Assembly: GCA_047975025.1 (NCBI GenBank)
Contig: JBKECY010000031.1
Location: 1-57,393 of the forward strand
Reading direction: 5' to 3'
DNA: 57,393 nt
From: JBKECY01 sp047975025
GTDB lineage: Bacteria > Bacillota > Clostridia > Lachnospirales > Lachnospiraceae
In this document: positions 51,278 to 57,393 of the stretch, piece after piece
Layout: each line of letters starts with the position of its first letter
Numbering within the stretch: position 1 is the stretch's first letter
Position numbers and translations under genes: made by a program
The notes under the pieces: generated by a model
Databases searched by the model: none
What the model saw: only the letters and a program-made list of their open reading frames with translations
What the model was told of the DNA's origin: nothing

Positions 51278-52465
51278 TCATTCATGTGCATCCTTAGTGA
51301 CCGACTGCAAAAACCCCGTACCATCCGTCAGATTCTCAACTGCAAAATATTCCAGTACCGATGCTCCAATATCAGCAAACGTGGCTCTGGTACCCAAGGA
51401 TACACCCGGTGCTATGTTCTGTCCATACACCAACAGCGGTGTGTATTCCCGGGTATGATCCGAGCCCGAAAAGCCCGGGTCACAACCATGGTCCGCCGTA
51501 ATCATCAGCAAATCATCCGGCCGCATACGACTTATAAAGACTTCCAGCTGTGCATCAAACGCCGTTACCGCTGCCGCATACCCATCAATATCATTCCGAT
51601 GTCCATACAACATATCAAAATCCACCAGATTGACAAAACAAAGTCCGGTAAACTTCCGCTCCAGCATCTGTATTGTCTTCTCCATACCATCTGTGTTGTT
51701 CAAAATACGCTCCGAATGACGAATCCCCTGTCCGGCAAAAATATCATTGATTTTGCCGATTCCATAGGTTTCAATGTTATGGGCACATAGCACATCCAGC
51801 ATCGTTTGTCTGGGTGGCTTCAGGGAAAAATCATGACGGTTCGCCGTTCTCTTAAAGTCTTCGGGTGAGCTGCCTGTAAACGGACGGGCGATCACTCTGC
51901 CCACCGCATGCTCTCCGACTAAGATACCGCGGGCAATTTCACAAATCCGGTACAATTCTTCTACCGGTATGATTTCTTCATGTGCCGCAATCTGGCATAC
52001 ACTGTCGGCCGAAGTATAGACGATCAGTGCACCTGTTTCCACCTGCTGCTGCCCATAGTCCCGAATCACCTCTGTCCCCGAATACGGCCGATTGCAGAGT
52101 ATCTTTCTCCCTGTCTCAGCTTCCAGTTGTTCTATGATTTCCGCAGGAAATCCCTGTGGATAGGTGGGCAGCGGCTCCGTGGAGATGATACCGGCGATCT
52201 CCCAATGTCCGATGGTGGTGTCTTTGCCATTGGACGCTTCCGTCATACGTGCATAGGCTCCGAGCGGAGCCACTTCCTTGGGCAATGCCTGCACACCTTC
52301 AATATTAAACAGCCCGAGTTTTTGCAGTGTAGGTGCATGAAATTGATCTGATGTAAGTATCGTCCGCAGAGTATTGCTCCCCACATCATTGAATCTGGCT
52401 GCATCCGGCAATGCACCTATGCCGAAACTATCCATTACAATCAAAAATACTCTTTTATCTGTCAT
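51278..52465 (-). CDS. deoB: Phosphopentomutase
   Basis: From the ATG at 52465, with AGGAGG six nt upstream, the product has 395 residues. RVFLIVMDSFGIGALPDA binds metal, DTTIGHWEIAGI holds the phosphorylated Thr region, and TADHGCDPGFSGSDHTREYTPLL is the second metal site. It converts (deoxy)ribose-1-phosphate to the 5-phosphate for DeoC. As first gene of the operon it sits behind a promoter with an operator-like repeat. Confidence 0.96.
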   Translation of the reverse strand: MTDKRVFLIVMDSFGIGALPDAARFNDVGSNTLRTILTSDQFHAPTLQKLGLFNIEGVQALPKEVAPLGAYARMTEASNGKDTTIGHWEIAGIISTEPLPTYPQGFPAEIIEQLEAETGRKILCNRPYSGTEVIRDYGQQQVETGALIVYTSADSVCQIAAHEEIIPVEELYRICEIARGILVGEHAVGRVIARPFTGSSPEDFKRTANRHDFSLKPPRQTMLDVLCAHNIETYGIGKINDIFAGQGIRHSERILNNTDGMEKTIQMLERKFTGLCFVNLVDFDMLYGHRNDIDGYAAAVTAFDAQLEVFISRMRPDDLLMITADHGCDPGFSGSDHTREYTPLLVYGQNIAPGVSLGTRATFADIGASVLEYFAVENLTDGTGFLQSVTKDAHE

Positions 52466-52495
52466 GTGTGCCTCCTGTTGTTCTAAATTCATTTC

Positions 52496-52521
52496 GAGTC
52501 AACTTTCAAGTCAACTGACTC
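52496..52521. promoter_or_regulatory. Operator-like repeat at the deoB start
   Basis: AGTCAACT occurs twice (52497-52504, 52509-52516) with 12-bp period, and GAGTCA/TGACTC at the outer edges makes the block a dyad. It lies 6 nt downstream of the -10, over the transcription start, where a repressor would act. Confidence 0.45.
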
Positions 52522-52526
52522 TTCTA

Positions 52527-52555
52527 ACTATACCATAATTTACCGCTTTCAGTAA
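52527..52555 (-). promoter_or_regulatory. Promoter of the nucleoside operon
   Basis: TTACTG (52550-52555), a 17-nt spacer and TATAGT (52527-52532) on the minus strand, 62 nt before deoB. Confidence 0.6.
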
Positions 52556-52591
52556 AACTTTTTATCGCAGGCAGCGCGCATCCGTCACGAA

Positions 52592-52640
52592 AAAAAGATA
52601 CGAAGTTTCGGCTGCAAATGCCGTTTCTTCGTATCTTTTA
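52592..52640 (-). terminator. Terminator of the ABC exporter operon
   Basis: On the minus strand, AAAAGATACGAAG pairs with CTTCGTATCTTTT, with an inner CGGC/GCCG stem, followed by TTTCG. It lies 44 nt after the permease stop at 52684. Confidence 0.92.
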
Positions 52641-52683
52641 ACCGTGATATTTCAACCATAGATTTCGTATCTGTGTTTCCGTA

Positions 52684-53859
52684 TCAGCCGGTGAAGCGCA
52701 GTGCCTCAATCGGGTGCTTCTTGGCCGCTTTATTCGCAGGATAGATGCCGAACAGCACACCGATCACCAGTGAGAACAGCACCGCCACCAGTACGACACC
52801 AAACGAGAGACTAAATGTCATCGAATCCACCACGACCGATGCAATTCTTACGATAATTGCCGACAGGAGAATCCCGGCCGCACACCCCATCAGACTGACC
52901 ATCAGCGCCTCAATCAAAAATTGGAGCATAATACTTCCGCGTCCGGCTCCAATCGCCTTACGTATGCCGATTTCTTTGGTTCTCTCTGTTACCGAGACCA
53001 ACATGATATTCATGATTCCGATACCGCCTACCAGCAGGGAAATGGCTGCGATTCCGCCGAGCATAAGGGTAAAGGTACTTTGTACACTTTCCATCGTCTC
53101 AAGAAGAGTGGACTGATTCACTACCGTAAACGCATCCTCATCCTGCGAGAATCTCTCCATCAGCATCATGGTAAGCTCTGACTCTGCGAGATCCAGGGTC
53201 TCTTCGTTGGAGGAAGAGGCATAGAATGTGGTTACACTTGAGATATTCTGCGCGATTCTCATAATCGTTGTGTAGGGAATATAGACTTCCAGATTCTCAT
53301 TTGTGGAAGAGGCCGTACTCTCTGAGGCCAATACCCCGATAATCAGGAATTTACGTCCGTCCAGAGAGATTTCCTGACCTACAACATCCGTACTGCCCAT
53401 AATGTCAGTCGCAGCCGTCTGGTTGAGCACTACCACATATGAATTGTTGTCAATGTCCGTCGTCTTAAGGAAACGACCGCGTTCCATCTCCAGTCCCTGA
53501 ATATCCGCATACGAGGGTGTCGTACCATATATTGTCACGCTCTCACTGGTCGTATCATATTTACCGGTCGCTGAGGTCTGTGCCAGAGGAGCGACCAAGT
53601 CAATCTGGTCGCTTTCTGCAAAATCGCTTAATTCCGATAATTTAAGCGGATTTCCTTTATCATCGGATATATTTACCGTCAAAAGGTTCGTACCGATACT
53701 GGAAATCTCGTCCGTTACAGAAGACGTCGCACTGTTCGCCAGTGATACGAGTACAACCAGTGACACGACACCGATGATAATACCAAGCATGGTCAAGAAG
53801 GAACGCATCTTGTTCGACGCTATGGAGCTCCATGCCATCTTCAGAGATTGAAAGATCAT
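52684..53859 (-). CDS. MacB-like ABC transporter permease
   Basis: The product has 391 residues. An N-terminal membrane helix (MRSFLTMLGIIIGVVSLVVLVSLAN) is followed by an extracytoplasmic MacB periplasmic-core domain (about 45-260) and three C-terminal helices with the FtsX motif VTERTKEIGIRKAIGAGRGSIMLQFLIEA. Such proteins transmit force from ATP hydrolysis to export peptides or antibiotics. It overlaps the ATPase gene by 4 nt. Confidence 0.93.
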   Translation of the reverse strand: MIFQSLKMAWSSIASNKMRSFLTMLGIIIGVVSLVVLVSLANSATSSVTDEISSIGTNLLTVNISDDKGNPLKLSELSDFAESDQIDLVAPLAQTSATGKYDTTSESVTIYGTTPSYADIQGLEMERGRFLKTTDIDNNSYVVVLNQTAATDIMGSTDVVGQEISLDGRKFLIIGVLASESTASSTNENLEVYIPYTTIMRIAQNISSVTTFYASSSNEETLDLAESELTMMLMERFSQDEDAFTVVNQSTLLETMESVQSTFTLMLGGIAAISLLVGGIGIMNIMLVSVTERTKEIGIRKAIGAGRGSIMLQFLIEALMVSLMGCAAGILLSAIIVRIASVVVDSMTFSLSFGVVLVAVLFSLVIGVLFGIYPANKAAKKHPIEALRFTG

Positions 53860-54527
53860 TCTTCCACCTCCTCGACATGCCCATCCAGAATTCGGATCTG
53901 ACGGTTGGTCTGCTGTGCCACTTTCTCATCATGTGTAATTAAGACAATGGTATTGCCTACGTTGTGCAGTTCGTGAAACAGACGCATGATTTCTTTTCCG
54001 GTCTTGGAATCCAGGTTTCCGGTAGGCTCATCCGCCAGGAACAGCGAAGGTCTGCTGGCGATGGCTCTGGCAATCGCGACTCTTTGCTGCTGGCCGCCGG
54101 ACAGCTCGGTCGGTTTATGGTGCCGTCTTTTGTCGAGCTCCACCTTGGCCAGTGCCTCAGCCACTCTCTCCTTGCGAACCGAAGGCTTTAAGCCCTGATA
54201 GATCAGAGGCAATTCAACATTTTCTTCTGCTGTCATCTTAGTGATCAGATTAAAGTTCTGGAAGATAAATCCAATCTTGTGATTCCTTATTTTAGTCAAT
54301 TCCCGTTCTGAATATTTCTCAATAGACTGGCCATCCAGTATATATTCGCCGCTGTCAGCCACGTCCAGGCAGCCTATGATATTCATCATCGTAGACTTGC
54401 CGCTGCCTGACGGTCCGATAATACTGACAAACTCACCTTCACCGATTCGCATAGAGGCATGATCCAAGGCTCTGACTTCTTCGCCGCCGATCTCATATAT
54501 TTTAGACACATCGTTAAATATTATCAT
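53856..54527 (-). CDS. MacB/LolD-like ABC transporter ATP-binding protein
   Basis: The product has 223 residues. Walker A GPSGSGKST is near 37, the signature LSGGQQQRVAIARAI near 142, and Walker B FLADEPTGNLD near 165, followed by a His switch in LITHDEKVA. It pairs with the FtsX-type permease and the adaptor encoded on either side. Confidence 0.95.
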   Translation of the reverse strand: MIIFNDVSKIYEIGGEEVRALDHASMRIGEGEFVSIIGPSGSGKSTMMNIIGCLDVADSGEYILDGQSIEKYSERELTKIRNHKIGFIFQNFNLITKMTAEENVELPLIYQGLKPSVRKERVAEALAKVELDKRRHHKPTELSGGQQQRVAIARAIASRPSLFLADEPTGNLDSKTGKEIMRLFHELHNVGNTIVLITHDEKVAQQTNRQIRILDGHVEEVEE

Positions 54528-54539
54528 CCTGCTGCCTCC

Positions 54540-56987
54540 TTACTGACCGCCAAATCCACCGCCGCCGGATGGCATTTCACCGCCGCCACCGGAAGGCATC
54601 TCACCGCTTTGCATGCTGCCTCCCATGCTGAATCCGGTCGTAGTCTCATCTTCGCTGCTGCTTTGTACCTCAATCTGCTGGTAGTAGACTGTATCGCCTT
54701 CCACAAGTCCGCTCGTAATCTCAACTGTGGTGCCATCAGAGAGTCCTGTCTCAACCTCTGTCTCACCTGTTAAGGTGCTATCCTCTCCTTCTGTGCCTGT
54801 ATAGACATAGACGCTGTCACCGCGTTCCTGTAATGCACTGACAGGAATCGTCACAACATTTTCCACCTCATCAATGATAATTGTGGCGGACGCATTCATA
54901 CCGGCCTTCATAGAATCCTGCTTGGCTACGGTAACTTCGACTTCGTATTTTGAAGAACCGCCGGTCGAAGTTGCTGAATCCGCAATTTTAGAAATTGTCC
55001 CGGTGAAAGTTTCATCTTCAATCGCATCAAAGGTAATATCTACCTCCTGTCCCTCTGCCAATGAGAGGATGTCCAGCTCGTCAACACTTAAGGTCAGCAG
55101 CATATTCTCAACAGGTGAAACGGTCAGTGCCGCAACCGTTGTGTTGTCACTGTCTGTACTTGAACTGTCACTTGAATCTGAGCTTGTGCTGCTGGAACTG
55201 TCTGTGGAGGATGTCGTTGAGCTTCCGCTTGAGGATGCACCTGAGGACGAACTGCTTCCTGAGCTGCTTCCAGAGGATAAGCTGCCGGAAGAACTGCTGC
55301 CTGCACTGCTTCCTGAAGAAGATTGTGTGCCGCTGCCGGAACTTGCACTTTCCGTCGCTGCCGCTGCACCGGTAGTTTCCGCTGCCTGCGTTGCTTCCGC
55401 GGTTGGAGTCGCAGTAGGTTCAACCTCTTCTGTTTCCTCAGCAGCTGTTTTCGGGAATGTCAGAGAAAATGTAACTATATTTTCTTCCGCTGTACTGTTC
55501 ACGAACAGACCTGAGATTACGCCGTTCCCCGGATCAATTTCTAACGCATCTGCCGCTGCAAATGTGTACCCTGCCTTGGCCTGCAATATCAGACGTGCAC
55601 TGTACGTTGTACTGCCTTCATAAACCGAATCTCCCGGATCCCATGAGATTGTAGCCGTATAGCCATCTCCTCCTGTGACACTTGTCTGTGAATCCTCACC
55701 TGTCACAGGCTGTGTAATAGCAAGGTCAATTGAAGTGATTTCTGTAAGCTCTGTATCCTCTTCCTCTGCGCCCTCACCTGCTTCGAGGGTGGTTGCTGAG
55801 GTTCCCTCTTCTTCCGCTACCGTCATGACTCCGCCGGTAGTCACTGATGCAAGAGAAATGATTCCACCTGACTCCTGCGTACTGTCGGTCGTTGCTGCTG
55901 TACTGCTGGTGCTGGTCGCTCCGGTCGTTGCAGTTGTTGTGCTTGAAGAAGAGCTGGTCGTTGAAGTCGATGTCGTCCCGCCATCAGAAATATTTACCGA
56001 CCCAACAATACCATCATAGGTCGCCTTGATAGAACTGTCTGTCAGATAGCCCAGCAGTGTTTTCAATTTGGTCGTAAGCTGTGTCCTCTCAACAAGCAGT
56101 TCTTCATACGTCTGTGCTGTAATTGTATTGGTAAGCGTAATCAGTGTATCATCTACATCCACAAGCTCATTTTCTGAAACGTCAACTGATTTCACTGTGC
56201 CATACGACCCCGTAATCTCCAGACCCTGATGGGCAATCAATGTACCTGTACCAAGTTTCGTACCACTGCTGTTCGTAACAGTAACTGTATCACCAAGCGG
56301 TGTTCCGTTATCTGTAATCAATACAACAACTGTCGAGCTCTGGACACTGTTCACAGTTCCTGATACTTCTGTTCCGTCAGAAAGAGTCACCACTGCCGCA
56401 TCTCCCTCACTAACACCTGAAACATCTTCAAGTACGACCGCCAGATAACCGTCAAGAGACAGGACCATAAGTGCGCCGCTTTCGGCTACTGTATCTGACA
56501 CTTTTGTTCCTGCTGCTGCGTAGATTTTCTTCACACGTCCATCTACATAGGTATCAATTGTTTCAAGCTCTGTCTCACTTTTCGCTTCTGCAATTTCTGC
56601 ATCCAGTGTATTGATTTCTTCCTGTACAGAAGTAATCAAGGTTCCCAGTGCTGTCGTATCGACCGTCGCCAGTACATCTCCGGCTTTCACCGAGTCCCCG
56701 CTTTCAACCAATACTTCATCAATCTTAATTCCAGTTGGTATCTCAATATCATTTGCCGTATCGTTCTCCAGGGTTCCGGTACTCGATACGGAAGTGCTGA
56801 TCGTTCCCAGTGCCGCATCCGCCGATACTACCGTCGCCTGCATTTGCGCACTCCCTGACTTGGCACGAACGATAAATATTGTACTTACTATGGCAACCAC
56901 TGCCACGAGCGTTACAGATGAAATAATAATAATTCGTCGCTTAGTCATGGGCTTTTTCAGTATTCCCAATTTCTTTTTTGCTTTCAT
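54540..56987 (-). CDS. HlyD/MacA-type adaptor protein with a large inserted surface domain
   Basis: The product has 815 residues, about twice the usual adaptor. One membrane helix (about 18-42), a lipoyl half (about 80-115) and a second lipoyl half (ATYDGIVGSVNISDGG, 322-337) are followed by Ser/Thr linker 337-372, a beta domain 415-515 (YTATISWDPGD...YSARLILQAKAGYTF), a Ser-rich linker 545-617 and the normal beta-barrel and membrane-proximal parts (618-775). The tail is Gly/Met-rich. CTGGAGG precedes the ATG. It should link the ABC pump to the cell wall or substrate. Confidence 0.9.
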   Translation of the reverse strand: MKAKKKLGILKKPMTKRRIIIISSVTLVAVVAIVSTIFIVRAKSGSAQMQATVVSADAALGTISTSVSSTGTLENDTANDIEIPTGIKIDEVLVESGDSVKAGDVLATVDTTALGTLITSVQEEINTLDAEIAEAKSETELETIDTYVDGRVKKIYAAAGTKVSDTVAESGALMVLSLDGYLAVVLEDVSGVSEGDAAVVTLSDGTEVSGTVNSVQSSTVVVLITDNGTPLGDTVTVTNSSGTKLGTGTLIAHQGLEITGSYGTVKSVDVSENELVDVDDTLITLTNTITAQTYEELLVERTQLTTKLKTLLGYLTDSSIKATYDGIVGSVNISDGGTTSTSTTSSSSSTTTATTGATSTSSTAATTDSTQESGGIISLASVTTGGVMTVAEEEGTSATTLEAGEGAEEEDTELTEITSIDLAITQPVTGEDSQTSVTGGDGYTATISWDPGDSVYEGSTTYSARLILQAKAGYTFAAADALEIDPGNGVISGLFVNSTAEENIVTFSLTFPKTAAEETEEVEPTATPTAEATQAAETTGAAAATESASSGSGTQSSSGSSAGSSSSGSLSSGSSSGSSSSSGASSSGSSTTSSTDSSSSTSSDSSDSSSTDSDNTTVAALTVSPVENMLLTLSVDELDILSLAEGQEVDITFDAIEDETFTGTISKIADSATSTGGSSKYEVEVTVAKQDSMKAGMNASATIIIDEVENVVTIPVSALQERGDSVYVYTGTEGEDSTLTGETEVETGLSDGTTVEITSGLVEGDTVYYQQIEVQSSSEDETTTGFSMGGSMQSGEMPSGGGGEMPSGGGGFGGQ

Positions 56988-57089
56988 TTTTTATCCTCCA
57001 GATTTTGATATGATATAGAATACTGTAAAAATATGTTTATTTTGTGCGCAAATTGTGATAAAGTGTACAAAATTTTCGGTGCAACAACA

Positions 57090-57124
57090 AAAAAGCCAAG
57101 CCGCGCATTAAATACATGCTGCGG
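57090..57124 (-). terminator. Terminator or attenuator upstream of the exporter operon
   Basis: On the minus strand, CCGC-A-GCAT pairs with ATGC-GCGG, followed about 6 nt later by six T residues. It lies 100 nt upstream of the adaptor ATG. It may end a transcript from the IS side, or act as an attenuator of the exporter operon. Confidence 0.55.
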
Positions 57125-57200
57125 ACTCAGCCTTTGAGAAACATTCTCATCCTTATACAAGTGTACTGACACGTTGCTACTTGCTCTAATGGCGCAGAAT

Positions 57201-57273
57201 GAATTTTCCGTCTGTAAGGCGGAGGAATGAGGCGCAGCGGTGACTGCGTCGATTGACGACAACGTGGCAGAGG
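57201..57273. repeat. Structured repeat-like element cut by the IS
   Basis: GAATTTTCCGTCTG starts the element; then a CGCAG/CTGCG hairpin (57233-57248) and a GTCG/CGAC hairpin (57248-57260) follow, then GTGGCAGAG at the IS edge. CAGA can pair with TCTG, so the rest of the closing arm is probably beyond the IS. The stretch from 57125 to 57200 holds only a short leader-like ORF and a small dyad (57158-57176). Confidence 0.4.
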
Positions 57274-57393
57274 TGGAGTGCCCCCCGATCTTTGTACCAG
57301 TGGAAGAGTTAGTTTTGATATGATAAACTAACAAAAAGGAGCAGTACAAAAATGGGAAAAGCAAGGTACACAACGGAGCAAATCATCGTCAAG
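57274..57393 (+). mobile_element. Left-end fragment of an IS3-like insertion sequence, second copy
   Basis: It begins TGGAGTGCCCCCCGATC and is the reverse complement of 1-119. It contains an AAAGGAG ribosome binding site and enters the transposase OrfA that leaves the window. Together with the left copy it forms a terminal inverted repeat, both pointing outward. Confidence 0.85.
57352..57393 (+). CDS. IS3-family transposase OrfA, N-terminal fragment
   Basis: Fourteen codons (MGKARYTTEQIIVK) remain before the window edge. This is the start of a helix-turn-helix OrfA as in IS3-family transposases, identical in sequence to the left copy. It is partial because of the contig end. Confidence 0.7.
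   Translation, partial: MGKARYTTEQIIVK

Noticed and set aside
55170..55345. Possible CRISPR or tandem DNA repeat in the adaptor gene
   Set aside because: It is an irregular Ser/Gly codon run inside an open reading frame, without fixed repeat and spacer units.
56984..57373. A 129-codon minus-strand ORF covering the exporter leader and the IS
   Set aside because: It starts in the IS leader with the same antisense frame as the left end, crosses the hairpins and terminator, and matches no family.
1..57393. Composite transposon flanked by two IS copies
   Set aside because: The block is 57 kb and contains tRNAs and conserved housekeeping operons, so it is ordinary chromosome between IS copies or contig ends.

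Overview
The window looks like a chromosomal contig from an anaerobic gut-type Clostridia bacterium, most likely a member of the Lachnospiraceae. I base this on the ispF-cysE-cysS-mrnC-rlmB-sigH block, the single-chain PurL of about 1250 residues, the rubredoxin/flavodiiron pair, the DUF5648-type surface repeats, strong GGAGG ribosome binding sites and tRNAs without an encoded CCA. No species is named. Almost every gene lies on the minus strand.

Both ends are the same end of one IS3-like insertion sequence, in opposite orientation (1-119 and 57274-57393, identical over about 119 bp), so the window is probably a contig broken at repeated IS copies. The left IS cuts the 3' part of a cell-surface protein gene (120-484).

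From left to right: (a) 0.5-1.6 kb, small unknown ORFs, a strong palindrome and tRNA-Thr. (b) 1.7-13.7 kb, a sugar-type regulon: substrate-binding lipoprotein, YesN-type response regulator, YesM-type kinase and a second binding lipoprotein, then a binding protein, ATPase, permease, TIM-barrel isomerase and Gfo/Idh dehydrogenase. The same split 24-bp motif lies upstream of both halves. (c) 13.8-19.7 kb, sigH, rlmB, mrnC, cysS, cysE, ispF and a glycerol-1-phosphate dehydrogenase. (d) 19.9-24.5 kb, a small monooxygenase and a sulfur operon (metY with a sulfonate-type ABC importer). (e) 24.6-30.1 kb, an archaeal-type GAPDH divergent from a DeoR regulator, an OxlT-like transporter, a lipoprotein, tRNA-Met, tRNA-Val and a secreted Fn3-like protein. 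(f) 30.3-36.4 kb, two tandem AstE/AspA-family proteins, one of which has lost its zinc and catalytic residues, then ridA and purL. (g) 36.5-45.7 kb, redox and DNA repair genes: NROR-like oxidoreductase, FMN reductase, nuclease-helicase, CsoR, xpt, an ECF S component, dinB, fprA and a 52-residue rubredoxin. (h) 45.8-52.5 kb, a nucleoside-salvage operon deoB-cdd-pdp-deoC-add-pnp followed by a patatin. (i) 52.7-57.0 kb, a MacB-like ABC exporter whose adaptor carries an unusual inserted surface-type domain.

The most interesting points are the three-component sugar-sensing arrangement with its shared operator-like motif, the AstE/AspA pair with a predicted pseudoenzyme, the interrupted adaptor protein, the PD-(D/E)XK-XPD helicase fusion, the long hairpin before dinB, and the structured repeat cut by the right IS.
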